A DNA stretch of 41,748 nt from Variovorax sp. WDL1 (GCF_001541225.1 NZ_LMTS01000247.1:746-42493), one strand, 5' to 3'; counted from the stretch's first letter, positions 26,821 through 34,922 are shown. A program made the numbers and translations. Notes: generated by a model not told the origin, from the letters alone.

Positions 26821-28704
26821 CTACCTAGGATGCAGGCGTGCGCGCAGCTCCAGCCGGCGCGTTTCCAGGGCCTTGTAGCGCTCAAGGGCCCGCGGATCGC
26901 TCCCGACGGCGGCGATGGCCTCACTCTGTTGAGCCTTCAGCCGATCGTCCAGCATGAAGTCGAGCACGTTGCGCAGTTCGCGCGTGGCCTCCGCTGCATG
27001 CTCGCCCTCGGGGTCGCCGAGTGGCCCGCCATCGGGGCCGGTCATGACGCGCAGCGCCAGCGTCTCGAAGTCAAGACCCCGCAGGCCCTCGCGCAGTGCT
27101 GCCCAGGGCTGCACCCCGTGTTCGTGCAATTGGCTGTCCAGCCAGGCGAAAAGCTGTCCGTGCTCGCCGGGGAGTTCGCACAGCAGGGCATGGAGCTCGT
27201 GGGGCAGAGCCTCCCATTCCGCCATGCTCGACAGCAGCAGGCGCGCGGCGACGTCGGGCCGGCCGGGCGGCAAGGTGCGGCCGCGGGCAGGGGCACGGGG
27301 GGGCGAAGCGCGGGACCCGTAGCGGTCTTCCCGGGGCCGGGCCCGGCCTCCTTCGCGGCGCTCATGCGGACCTGAGCCGGCGGGACGGGCTGCCCCGGGA
27401 GGCAGCCAGAGCTCGCCAAGCTCCTGGGCGCTCAACTGAACCATCTCGGCGATCTCGGTAAGCAGTTGCCGCTTGAGCGCGCCCTCGGGCAGGGTGCTCC
27501 ACAGCGGCCGGGCATTGCTGGCCATATGGGCACGTCCTTCGGCGCTGCCGAGGTCGCAGCCCTCGCGCGCCACTTCGACCATGAAGCGGCTCAGCGGCGT
27601 GGCTTCGCTCACGAAACGCGCGAAGGCGTCGGCGCCGAATTCGCGGATGAAGCTGTCGGGATCGTGTTCGTCCGGGAGAAAAAGGAACTTGACGCTGCGC
27701 ACGTCGGTGGCGTAGGGCAGGGCGCCGTCGAGCGCCTTGCGCGCGGCGCGCCGGCCGGCGGCGTCGCCGTCGAAGCTGAACACCACCGATTCGGTGAAGC
27801 GAAACAGCTTCTGGACATGGTCTGCGGTGCAGGCCGTGCCCAGGGTCGCCACCGCGTTCGGGAAGCCCAGCTGGGCCAGCGCCACCACGTCCATGTAACC
27901 CTCGGTCACCAGTGCATAGCCGCGCTCGCGGAAGGCAGCGCGGGCTTCGTAGAGGCCATAGAGCTCGCGACCCTTGCTGAAGACCGGGGTCTCGGGCGAA
28001 TTGAGGTACTTGGGCTTCTCGTCGCCCAGCACCCGGCCGCCGAAGCCGATGCATTCGCCCTTGACGTTGCGGATGGGGAACATCACCCGGTCGCGGAAGC
28101 GGTCATAGCGCTTGCCGTCGCTGTTTTCGTCGGCCTCTCCGGCGATCACCAGGCCGCTCTCGGCCAGCAACGGGTCGTCGTAATCGGGAAACACGCTGGC
28201 CAGCGTGCGCCAGCCGGGCGGCGCGTAGCCGATACCGAACTGCCGGGCGATCTCGCCCGAGAGGCCGCGGCCCTTGAGGTAGTCGACGGCGGTCTTCGAC
28301 TGGCGCAGGTGCTTGCGGTAGGCCTCGCCTGCCTTCTCGAGCACCTCGGACAACGTGGCCTGCTTCTGGCGCTGTCCGGCGGCTCGGGCGCGTTCCTCGG
28401 GCGAGGCGTCGTCTTCGGGCACCTGCAGGCCATACTGCCCGGCGAGGTCGTTCACCGCCTCGACGAAACCCATTCCCGCATGTTCCATCAGGAAGCCGAT
28501 CGCGTTGCCGTGCGCCCCGCAGCCGAAGCAGTGATAGAACTGCTTGGTCGGGCTGACCGAGAAGGAGGGTGACTTCTCGCCGTGGAAGGGGCACAGCCCC
28601 ATGAAGTTGGCGCCGGCCTTCTTCAGCTGGACATAGCGCCCGACGATCTCTACCACGTCGGCGCGCGCAATCAGTTCCTGGATGAAAGTGGCGGGGATGG
28701 TCAT
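26821..28704 (-). CDS. dnaG: DNA primase DnaG
   Basis: This 627-residue primase makes RNA primers at the replication fork. The ATG at 28704 gives MTIPATFIQELIARADVVEI, the standard start; six codons upstream would be extra. The zinc-binding domain has Cys38, His41, Cys59 and Cys62 (CPFH and CFGC). The RNA polymerase core includes YFNSPET-like KYLNSPETPVFSKG, and the Toprim site has VTEGYMDVVAL and FSFDGDAAGRRAA. A Pro/Arg-rich linker (near 450-490) leads to the helicase-binding C-terminal domain. The gene is upstream of rpoD, as in the macromolecular synthesis operon, but rpsU is not in front of it; a divergent yihY-like gene is. Confidence 0.97.
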   Translation of the reverse strand: MTIPATFIQELIARADVVEIVGRYVQLKKAGANFMGLCPFHGEKSPSFSVSPTKQFYHCFGCGAHGNAIGFLMEHAGMGFVEAVNDLAGQYGLQVPEDDASPEERARAAGQRQKQATLSEVLEKAGEAYRKHLRQSKTAVDYLKGRGLSGEIARQFGIGYAPPGWRTLASVFPDYDDPLLAESGLVIAGEADENSDGKRYDRFRDRVMFPIRNVKGECIGFGGRVLGDEKPKYLNSPETPVFSKGRELYGLYEARAAFRERGYALVTEGYMDVVALAQLGFPNAVATLGTACTADHVQKLFRFTESVVFSFDGDAAGRRAARKALDGALPYATDVRSVKFLFLPDEHDPDSFIREFGADAFARFVSEATPLSRFMVEVAREGCDLGSAEGRAHMASNARPLWSTLPEGALKRQLLTEIAEMVQLSAQELGELWLPPGAARPAGSGPHERREGGRARPREDRYGSRASPPRAPARGRTLPPGRPDVAARLLLSSMAEWEALPHELHALLCELPGEHGQLFAWLDSQLHEHGVQPWAALREGLRGLDFETLALRVMTGPDGGPLGDPEGEHAAEATRELRNVLDFMLDDRLKAQQSEAIAAVGSDPRALERYKALETRRLELRARLHPR

Positions 28705-28795
28705 GTAGGCGGAGAGCGGCAAATCATACGCAAGACCTCACGCGAACGCCCCCCCGGCGGCATACTGGCCGATTCGAATCCCGCGCCTCATCTGC

Positions 28796-29749
28796 ATGAT
28801 TCGCCGTACCGTCCGTCACGCAGTGCCCTTGCTGCGGCATCCTCTGCGCTTTGGCTGGGAGGCAGTCAAGGCGTTTCGGGCCAACCAGGGCCTGCTGCTC
28901 GCGGGGGCGGTCGCCTATTACGCGCTGTTGTCGATCGTGCCCATCCTGATCCTGAGCGTGATCGCGATGTCGCACTTCATCGACCAAGCGGAACTTCTGA
29001 GCTCGGTGGGCCGCTACCTCGAATGGCTGCTGCCGGGCCAGTCACGCGCCATTGTCGGCGAGCTGTCGAACTTCCTGGCGCATCGCGACCTGATGGGGCC
29101 AGTGCTGTTGGTGACGATGATCTTCTTCAGCTCGCTCGCCTTCACCGTGCTCGAGAGCGCAATGGCGGTGATCTTTCATCACCGCAAGGCCGACCATTCA
29201 CGGCACTTCCTGATTTCGGCGGTGATGCCCTATGTCTACATCCTCTGCCTGTGCGTCGGCCTGTTGCTGGTCACCCTGGTGGCGGGCGCGTTGCAGGTGA
29301 TCGGGCAGGAAAGCGTCGAGCTGTTCGGCCGCAGTTGGTCACTCTCGGGCGTATCGGGGGCGCTGCTGTATCTGCTCGGGTTGGGCGGTGAGATCTTCAT
29401 GCTCACGTCGCTCTATCTCGTGATGCCCGTGGGCCGGCTGCGGCTGCGGCACGCTTTGCTGGGCGGCGTGACCGCGGCGCTGCTCTGGGAGGTCACGCGC
29501 CGCGTTCTGGTGCTCTACTTCGCCACGCTGTCGCAGGTCAACGTGGTGTATGGCTCGCTGACCACGGCAATCGTGGTGCTGCTGAGCCTGGAGATCGCCG
29601 CCACGCTGGTGCTCTTCGGCGCCCAGGTGATCGCGCAGTACGAGCGGCTGGAGCGCACTGGCCGCGCACCGCCGATTCCGGGCGAGATCGCGGCGGTCAG
29701 CGCGGCGCCAGCCGGATCGCGCCGTCGAGTCGGATCACCTCGCCGTTGA
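28796..29749 (+). CDS. YihY/virulence factor BrkB family membrane protein
   Basis: This is a 317-residue inner-membrane protein with about six hydrophobic segments. The family signature is VKAFRANQGLLLAGAVAYYA followed by LLSIVPILILSVIAMSHF. Later segments include FFSSLAFTVLESAMAVIFHH and GGVTAALLWEVTRRVLVLYF. The RNase BN label once used for these proteins is incorrect; the function is unknown, with transport or lipid-related roles proposed. It is divergent from dnaG (91 bp apart). Its last 53 bp overlap the end of the convergent dehydrogenase gene, and the overlapping C-terminal tail (AAPAGSRRRVGSPRR) is basic and probably non-essential. Confidence 0.9.
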   Translation: MIRRTVRHAVPLLRHPLRFGWEAVKAFRANQGLLLAGAVAYYALLSIVPILILSVIAMSHFIDQAELLSSVGRYLEWLLPGQSRAIVGELSNFLAHRDLMGPVLLVTMIFFSSLAFTVLESAMAVIFHHRKADHSRHFLISAVMPYVYILCLCVGLLLVTLVAGALQVIGQESVELFGRSWSLSGVSGALLYLLGLGGEIFMLTSLYLVMPVGRLRLRHALLGGVTAALLWEVTRRVLVLYFATLSQVNVVYGSLTTAIVVLLSLEIAATLVLFGAQVIAQYERLERTGRAPPIPGEIAAVSAAPAGSRRRVGSPRR

Positions 29750-30455
29750 GCATGTCGTTCTCGATGATGTGCTTGGCGAGCTTGGCATAGTCCTCCGGCG
29801 TGCCAAGGCGCGAAGGGAAGGGCACGCTGGCGGCCAGGGCGTCCTGGACTTCCTTGGGCATGCCGAACAGCATCGGCGTACCGAAGATGCCCGGGGCAAT
29901 CGTCATGTTGCGGATACCGTTGCGCGCGAGGTCGCGGGCGATCGGCAGCGTCATCCCGACAACGCCGCCTTTCGAAGCACTGTAGGCGGCCTGGCCGATC
30001 TGGCCGTCGTAGGCTGCGACCGAGGCGGTGGAGATCAGCACGCCGCGCTCGCCGGTGGCCTCGGGCTCGTTCTTGCTCATTGCGTCTGCCGCAAGGCGGA
30101 TCATGTTGAAGCTGCCGATCAGGTTGACGGTGACGGTCTTGCTGAACACAGCCAGTGCATGCGGGCCGTTCTTGCCGACCGTTTTTTCGGCAGGTGCGAT
30201 GCCGGCGCAATTGACCAGGCCGACCAGCTTGCCCAGCTTCTGGGCGGCGGCCACCGCGGCTTGGCCGTCGGCTTCCTGGCTCACGTCGCACTTGACGAAG
30301 ACGCCGCCGATGTCCTTGGCGACCGTCTCGCCCTTGTCTGCCTGCATGTCGGCGACCACCACCTTGCCGCCGTTGGCCGCCAGCATGCGTGCCGTGCCCT
30401 CGCCGAGGCCCGAAGCGCCGCCCGTGACGATGAAAACCTTGCCTTCGATCTGCAT
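29697..30455 (-). CDS. Short-chain dehydrogenase, HSD10-like (3-hydroxyacyl-CoA dehydrogenase type 2)
   Basis: This is a 252-residue classical SDR. The nucleotide loop is TGGASGLG (11-18), with NCAG at 82-85 and the catalytic triad Ser145, Tyr158 and Lys162 (YSASKGG). Asp36 in VVVADMQ indicates NAD preference. The C-terminal segment GEVIRLDGAIRLAPR is characteristic of the HSD17B10/type 2 3-hydroxyacyl-CoA dehydrogenase group, which oxidises short branched or straight 3-hydroxyacyl-CoAs. The gene lies downstream of the phasin gene, separated by that gene's terminator, so it is probably expressed separately. It overlaps the yihY-like gene tail to tail. Confidence 0.9.
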   Translation of the reverse strand: MQIEGKVFIVTGGASGLGEGTARMLAANGGKVVVADMQADKGETVAKDIGGVFVKCDVSQEADGQAAVAAAQKLGKLVGLVNCAGIAPAEKTVGKNGPHALAVFSKTVTVNLIGSFNMIRLAADAMSKNEPEATGERGVLISTASVAAYDGQIGQAAYSASKGGVVGMTLPIARDLARNGIRNMTIAPGIFGTPMLFGMPKEVQDALAASVPFPSRLGTPEDYAKLAKHIIENDMLNGEVIRLDGAIRLAPR

Positions 30456-30502
30456 GTGCTCAGCTCCTCAAGAATACGTGTCGTCCGGCGATCATAGAGC
30501 GC

Positions 30503-30532
30503 AAAAAAAGAAGCCCCATCCGAAGATGGGGC
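30503..30532 (-). terminator. Intrinsic terminator after the phasin gene
   Basis: GCCCCATC (30513-30520) and GATGGGGC (30525-30532) form an 8-bp stem with a CGAA loop. On the minus strand TTCTTTTTTT follows (A-run 30503-30509 on plus). A smaller stem (CCCGC 30574-30578, GCGGG 30585-30589) lies between it and the phasin stop. Confidence 0.9.
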
Positions 30533-30600
30533 CCTGGAATTGGATCCCGAAGGACCCAAGGAGACAATCATCACCCGCTCGAAGGCGGGCTCATCCTTGA

Positions 30601-31161
30601 TCAGGCGCGCTTGCGAGCAGCGGTCTGGGCAGTGCTCTTGGCGGCGTTCACGGCCGTGTTCGAGACGGCTTGGAAGTTGGCTTCGGCGACGTCCGAGGCT
30701 TGCTTGACGGCTTTCTGGACCGACTCGAAGGCGTTGTTGGCGGCGGCCACGGCGCTCTTCATCACGGCAACGGCGGTTTCCGAACCGGCGGGGGCGTTCT
30801 TGGCGGCGCTGTCGACCAGACCGACGAAGGCTTGCTGCGCTTCAGAGGCCTTGACTTCGAAGGCCTTGCTGAATTCGGCGCCGGTGCCTTGGGCGATCTC
30901 GTACAGGTGGCGGCTGTAAGCGGCGGCCTTCTCGGCGAGGGGTTGGAACAGGCCGGCTTGCAGGGCCAGCAGTTCTTGCGCGTCCTTCACGCTCAGCAGC
31001 GCTTGCGTGGTGCCGGCAGCCTCTGTCAGGGCAGCCTTGGAGGCGGTGACGTTCAGTTCGACCAGTTTCTCGACGCCTTCGAAGGCCTTGGTGGTGAGGC
31101 CGAACAGCGTTTCGACGTTGGCCTTGTGGGAGGCGATGATTTGGTCAGCGGTCAGTGCCAT
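30601..31161 (-). CDS. phaP: Phasin (polyhydroxyalkanoate granule-associated protein)
   Basis: This is a 186-residue, Ala-rich, mostly helical amphipathic protein that coats polyhydroxybutyrate granules. The N-terminal region LTADQIIASHKANVETLFGL and the segment VELNVTASKAALTEAA are those of the betaproteobacterial PhaP family. The remainder is heptad-like with an Ala/Lys-rich end (AKSTAQTAARKRA), as in phasins that multimerise. It has a GGAG site before the ATG at 31161, a strong sigma-70 promoter, a PhaR-type operator upstream and an intrinsic terminator, so it is a single-gene unit that is probably highly expressed when polymer accumulates. Confidence 0.93.
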   Translation of the reverse strand: MALTADQIIASHKANVETLFGLTTKAFEGVEKLVELNVTASKAALTEAAGTTQALLSVKDAQELLALQAGLFQPLAEKAAAYSRHLYEIAQGTGAEFSKAFEVKASEAQQAFVGLVDSAAKNAPAGSETAVAVMKSAVAAANNAFESVQKAVKQASDVAEANFQAVSNTAVNAAKSTAQTAARKRA

Positions 31162-31248
31162 GTGGAAGCTCCATTAGGTAAAAGGGGACGATCCCCGGGG
31201 TGAGCTGCCCCCCTTCATCATATTTATGTTGCGGCGCAGCATGGCCAA

Positions 31249-31277
31249 AGTATAGGCAGCGGCGCGGCTCTCTCCAA
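31249..31277 (-). promoter_or_regulatory. phaP: Phasin gene promoter
   Basis: On the minus strand TTGGAG (31272-31277) and TATACT (31249-31254) are separated by exactly 17 bp, good sigma-70 boxes. The leader to the phasin ATG would be about 80 nt. Confidence 0.75.
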
Positions 31278-31284
31278 GTGGTTT

Positions 31285-31301
31285 TTGCTGCTCTGCAGCA
31301 A
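31285..31301. promoter_or_regulatory. PhaR-like operator
   Basis: TTGCTGC-TCT-GCAGCAA is a perfect 7-bp inverted repeat whose core is CTGCN3GCAG, the pattern reported for PhaR, the polyhydroxybutyrate-sensing repressor of phasin genes. It lies 7 bp upstream of the phasin -35 box. Confidence 0.7.
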
Positions 31302-31343
31302 TTTAGAAGCCTCTTTCTAAAACGGTCCCCGACAATGTTGCCC

Positions 31344-32285
31344 ATGCGTGCTTTTTATTCGGGCCACTTCGTCTTGCCGCTACCGCCCGGCCATCGGTTT
31401 CCGATGGGGCGCTATGTGTTGCTGCGCGAGCAGATGGAGCGGCACCTGCCCGAGATAGAAATGCTCGAGGCGCCACGTGCCAGCGACGGCGAGCTCGCGT
31501 TGGCCCACACGCCTCAATGGATTGCCGCCATCAGCGACGGCAGCGTCGAGGCCCAGACCATGCGGGAGATCGGCTTTCCCTGGAGCGAAGCCATGGTGGA
31601 GCGCTCGCGCCGCTCGACCGGGGCCACCATCGCCGCCTGCCGCGCGGCCCTGGCAGAAGGCGTGTCGGGCAATATGGCCGGCGGCACCCACCATGCGGGC
31701 CCCGATCGGGGCGGCGGCTTCTGCGTGTTCAACGATGCCGCCGTCGCGGCACGTCTCATGCAGGCGGAGCAGGGCCGGCGAGGTCGCGCGACGCTGCAGG
31801 TGGCGGTGATCGATCTCGACGTGCATCAGGGTAACGGCACCGCGCGCATCTTTCGCGAGGACCCGAGCGTGTTCACGCTGTCGATCCATGGCCAGAAGAA
31901 CTTCCCCTTCCGCAAAGAGGCGAGCGACCTCGATGTCGAACTTCCTGACGGTTGTGGCGACGTCGACTACCTGGCCGCCATCGAGCATGCGCTCGACGAG
32001 CTCGACCGGCGCTTCTCCCCCGGCTTGGTGATCTACCTGGCGGGCGCCGATCCCTTCGAGCGCGACCGGCTTGGACGCCTCAAGCTGAGCTTCGATGGCC
32101 TGGAGGCGCGCGACAGGCGTGTCTTCGATTTCGCCTGGCAGCGCCGGATCCCTCTCGCGTTCGCGATGGCCGGCGGCTACGCCAGCGACATCTCCGAAAC
32201 GGTGCAGGTGCAACTCGGCACCTTCCGCGTGGCCTTCGCCTACTGGCGGCGATGGCAGAATGCCGCGGCCAAAGGACATCCGTGA
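31344..32285 (+). CDS. Histone deacetylase-family (acetylpolyamine amidohydrolase-like) protein
   Basis: This is a 313-residue zinc amidohydrolase. The start is either the ATG at 31344 (MRAFYSGHFVLPLP, matching the family start) or that at 31335; neither has a clear ribosome binding site. Catalytic residues are complete: His116-His117 in GGTHHAG, zinc ligands Asp159 and His161 in DLDVHQGNG, Asp236 in AGADPFERD and the transition-state Tyr279 in MAGGYASD. Proteins of this short class I-like group in bacteria deacetylate small molecules (polyamines, acetoin-type or unknown amides) rather than histones. The gene is divergent from the phasin gene and just upstream of a thioesterase gene. Confidence 0.88.
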   Translation: MRAFYSGHFVLPLPPGHRFPMGRYVLLREQMERHLPEIEMLEAPRASDGELALAHTPQWIAAISDGSVEAQTMREIGFPWSEAMVERSRRSTGATIAACRAALAEGVSGNMAGGTHHAGPDRGGGFCVFNDAAVAARLMQAEQGRRGRATLQVAVIDLDVHQGNGTARIFREDPSVFTLSIHGQKNFPFRKEASDLDVELPDGCGDVDYLAAIEHALDELDRRFSPGLVIYLAGADPFERDRLGRLKLSFDGLEARDRRVFDFAWQRRIPLAFAMAGGYASDISETVQVQLGTFRVAFAYWRRWQNAAAKGHP

Positions 32286-32344
32286 ACTGCAAAGACGGGC
32301 GCTTCGAAGCTCATACCACCGTAGCCGAAGGCGAAGCTACTCGC

Positions 32345-32794
32345 ATGAAAGCCAAACCTACCCCTCATCCCCGCAGCGCCTTTCGCGTCTTCCGAAGCAT
32401 CCCGACGCGGTGGGCCGACAACGACATGTACGGGCATGTCAACAACGTCGTCTACTACAGCTGGTTCGACACTTCAGTGAATGCGCTGCTGATCGAGCGC
32501 GGCGCCCTCGACATCCAGCGCGGCGAGATCATCGGTTTCGTGGTCGAGACGGGGTGCAACTACTTCGCGCCGTTGGCCTTTCCGCAGACGGTCGAGGCAG
32601 GCGTCCGCGTCGCACATATCGGCAGCTCGAGCGTGCGCTATGAGGTCGCGCTATTCGCCGAGGGCGCGGAGACCGCTGCGGCACAGGGCCACTTCATTCA
32701 TGTCTATGTCGACCGGGCAACGCAGCGGCCGGTGAAGCTGCCGCCTGCCTTGCAGGCGGTGGTCGGCGAGCTGCTCGTGATCGAAGAGGCATGA
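32345..32794 (+). CDS. Hotdog-fold acyl-CoA thioesterase (4HBT family)
   Basis: This is a 149-residue single-hotdog thioesterase. The motif TRWADNDMYGHVNNVVYYSW carries the catalytic Asp of the 4-hydroxybenzoyl-CoA thioesterase/YbgC type; the long helix and sheet continue with VETGCNYFAPLAFP and AHIGSSSVRYEVALF. The start is taken at the ATG at 32345, just before the conserved part. A GTG at 32282, overlapping the deacetylase stop as GTGA, is a possible alternative and would couple translation. The acyl substrate is unknown. A symmetrical terminator hairpin begins 4 bp after the stop. Confidence 0.85.
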   Translation: MKAKPTPHPRSAFRVFRSIPTRWADNDMYGHVNNVVYYSWFDTSVNALLIERGALDIQRGEIIGFVVETGCNYFAPLAFPQTVEAGVRVAHIGSSSVRYEVALFAEGAETAAAQGHFIHVYVDRATQRPVKLPPALQAVVGELLVIEEA

Positions 32795-32797
32795 GAA

Positions 32798-32819
32798 AAC
32801 GGCGCCCGCGGGCGCCGTT
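32798..32819. terminator. Bidirectional terminator between convergent genes
   Basis: A perfect 22-nt palindrome of AACGGCGCCCG and its complement lies between the thioesterase (plus) and the small periplasmic protein (minus). It is followed by TTCTTT on plus and TTTTC on minus, so it can serve both genes. Confidence 0.85.
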
Positions 32820-32846
32820 CTTTGTGGACGTTGCGCCGGGCGCCCG

Positions 32847-33254
32847 TCACTTCTTCGCGTGCATGGCCTTGATGTCCGCCTTGGCCTTGGTCTCGTCTGC
32901 CTTGGCCTGCTTCTCGCAGGCGCTCTTGGCGTCGCCCTTTAGGTCTTCGCATTTTTCCTTCGCGACGTCGTATTTGGCCTTCACCTTTTCTTCCTCGACC
33001 TTGCGGGCGTTGGAGTCGCTGGGCTTGTATTGCTGCTCGAGTTCAGCCTTGGCCACATTTTCCTTGCCCTTGGCTTCCTTCTCGCAGACATCCTTGGCGT
33101 TGTCCTTCATGGGATCGCATTTGGCCTTGTCCGCCTTGTAGGACGCCTCGATCCTTTCCTTGGCGACCTTGTATTCGTCCTGGGTCAGCGCGCTGGCCTG
33201 CGTGGCCACGAGGCACGACGAGGCAATCGCGAGCATGAGCAGATGCTTTTTCAT
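32847..33254 (-). CDS. Small secreted Lys/Glu/Ala-rich protein with a duplicated Cys-pair helix motif
   Basis: I do not recognise a characterised family. The 135-residue product starts at the ATG at 33254 behind AGGAG. Residues 1-22 are a Sec signal peptide (MKKHLLMLAIASSCLVATQASA). The mature protein is highly charged and predicted helical, with an internal duplication: Cys46-x10-Cys57 and Cys102-x10-Cys113 sit in matching contexts (KCDPMKDNAKDVCEKEAK and KCEDLKGDAKSACEKQAK). Each pair could form a disulfide across a helical hairpin in the periplasm. The charged repeats explain why relatives may be labelled TolA-like. The CsbD-like gene lies 25 bp upstream, suggesting joint stress-related expression. 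Confidence 0.85.
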   Translation of the reverse strand: MKKHLLMLAIASSCLVATQASALTQDEYKVAKERIEASYKADKAKCDPMKDNAKDVCEKEAKGKENVAKAELEQQYKPSDSNARKVEEEKVKAKYDVAKEKCEDLKGDAKSACEKQAKADETKAKADIKAMHAKK

Positions 33255-33279
33255 GGATTTACTCCTTGGTGTTGACAGA

Positions 33280-33513
33280 TCAATACTTCTCGAACCAGAG
33301 CGCCTCGGGCGTGCGGCCCTCGCGTGTCTCCCAGTCCTTGACCTGCTTTTCGGCTTCGTCCCGGCTGATGCCGTGGCGTTCCTGGATGCGTCCGAGCAAC
33401 TGGTCGCGCTTTCCGGCGATGACATCGAAGTCGTCGTCGGTCAGCTTGCCCCACTGCTCCTTGACCTTGCCCTTGAGCTGCTTCCAGTTGCCTTCGATGG
33501 TGTCTTTGTTCAT
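33280..33513 (-). CDS. CsbD-family stress-response protein
   Basis: This is a 77-residue hydrophilic protein of the CsbD/YjbJ family, abundant in stressed and stationary cells but without a known biochemical role. The whole family pattern is visible: MNKDTIEGNWKQLKGKVKEQ, then WGKLTDDDFDVIAGKRDQLL with GRIQERHGISRDEAEKQVKD. The ATG at 33513 follows AGGAGA. It is first in a two-gene minus-strand unit with the secreted Cys-pair protein, and divergent from pncB. Confidence 0.92.
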   Translation of the reverse strand: MNKDTIEGNWKQLKGKVKEQWGKLTDDDFDVIAGKRDQLLGRIQERHGISRDEAEKQVKDWETREGRTPEALWFEKY

Positions 33514-33710
33514 TGACCTATCTCCTTCAAATGAGGGTTTTGTCGCTGACCGATTGCCAAGTGTGCTTGCTGGCCAGCGTGAGGTTGACTCTGGCTTGCA
33601 GGCCCGGGTCGAGCGGTAGGACGCTCGGGGAAGGGCCCGTAGGCACATGCCGACGTGCCCCGTGATAATCGGACGCACGCAGAAACAGGACACCAGCGCG
33701 CCGCATCATC

Positions 33711-34922
33711 ATGATCATCCACAGCCTGCTCGATACCGACCTCTACAAGTTCACGATGATGCAGGTGGTGCTGCACCACTTTCCGGGCGCGCGCGTGGAG
33801 TACCGCTTCAAGTGCCGCAATGCCGGCATCGATCTGGCACAGTTCGCCTCGCAGATCCGCGAGGAGGTTCGCCACCTGTGCTCGCTGCAGTTCCGGGATG
33901 CGGAGCTGAGCTATCTGCGATCGATGCGCTTCATCAAGAGCGACTTCGTCGATTTTCTCGGGCTGTTCCGCCTCAACGAGAAGTACATCAAGATCACTCC
34001 GCTGGCCTCGGGAGAGCTCGACATCCGCATCGAGGGGCCTTGGCTGCACACCATCCTGTTCGAGATCCCGGTGCTGGCGATCGTCAACGAGGTCTACTTC
34101 CGGAGCACCCAGCCCCGCCCCGACATCGCCGAGGGCCGCCGGCGCCTCGAAACCAAACTGGCGCAGTTGCAGGGAGAGGGGCTGCAGGACCTGAAGATTG
34201 CCGACTACGGCACCCGCCGCCGTTTCTCGAAGGATTGGCACGAGGAGGTGCTGCGTACCCTCAGCGCCCGGCTCGGCCCCGTGACCTCGCCGCAGCAGCG
34301 CAGCCTGGAGAGATCGCCGCAGTTAGCCGGCACCAGCAACGTGCTCTATGCCATGAAGCTCGGCCTGATCCCGCTGGGCACCATGGCGCACGAGTACCTC
34401 CAGGCATGCCAGGCGCTCGGTCCGCGCCTGCGCGACAGCCAGGTCTTCGGCTTCGAGTCGTGGGCACGCGAGTACCGGGGCGACCTGGGGATCGCGCTGT
34501 CGGACGTCTATGGCATGACCGCCTTCCTGCGCGACTTCGACCTGTACTTCTGCAAGCTGTTCGATGGCGCCCGGCATGACAGCGGCGACCCCTTCCAATG
34601 GGGCGAGCGCATGCTCGCCCACTACGTCGCCAACCGCGTCGATCCGCGTACCAAGACCCTGATCTTCAGCGACAGCCTCACGGTCCCGCGAACCATAGAG
34701 CTCTACCAGCAGTTTCGCGGCCGCTGCCAGTTGGCCTTCGGCATCGGCACCAACCTCACCAATGACCTGGGATACGAGCCGCTGCAGATCGTGATCAAGA
34801 TGGTCCGCTGCAACGACCAGCCCGTGGCCAAGCTGTCCGACACGCCTTCCAAGAACATGTGCGACGACGAGCGCTACCTCGCCTACCTGCGCCAGGTCTT
34901 CGAGATTGCCCAGCCCGCATGA
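33711..34922 (+). CDS. pncB: Nicotinate phosphoribosyltransferase PncB
   Basis: This 403-residue NAD-salvage enzyme converts nicotinate and PRPP to nicotinate mononucleotide with ATP hydrolysis. The N-terminus SLLDTDLYKFTMMQVVLHHF is diagnostic. The phosphorylated active-site His is His227 in LGTMAHEYL, after GTSNVLYAMKLGLIPLGT. The PRPP/phosphate region is IFSDSLTVPRTIELYQQF and FGIGTNLTNDLGYEPLQIV. Compared with typical sequences there is a short insertion (about 188-205) before GTSN. The stop overlaps the next start as ATGA, coupling it to an antiporter-like gene. Confidence 0.95.
   Translation: MIIHSLLDTDLYKFTMMQVVLHHFPGARVEYRFKCRNAGIDLAQFASQIREEVRHLCSLQFRDAELSYLRSMRFIKSDFVDFLGLFRLNEKYIKITPLASGELDIRIEGPWLHTILFEIPVLAIVNEVYFRSTQPRPDIAEGRRRLETKLAQLQGEGLQDLKIADYGTRRRFSKDWHEEVLRTLSARLGPVTSPQQRSLERSPQLAGTSNVLYAMKLGLIPLGTMAHEYLQACQALGPRLRDSQVFGFESWAREYRGDLGIALSDVYGMTAFLRDFDLYFCKLFDGARHDSGDPFQWGERMLAHYVANRVDPRTKTLIFSDSLTVPRTIELYQQFRGRCQLAFGIGTNLTNDLGYEPLQIVIKMVRCNDQPVAKLSDTPSKNMCDDERYLAYLRQVFEIAQPA

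Noticed and set aside
28705..28795. Promoters for dnaG (TATGAT at 28723-28728, minus) and the yihY-like gene
   Set aside because: The -10-like box has no -35 match at 16-18 bp, so I could not support a promoter call.
31162..31343. A small RNA gene in the phasin-deacetylase gap
   Set aside because: The promoter reads into the phasin gene and the inverted repeat is better explained as a PhaR operator; no terminator closes an independent transcript.
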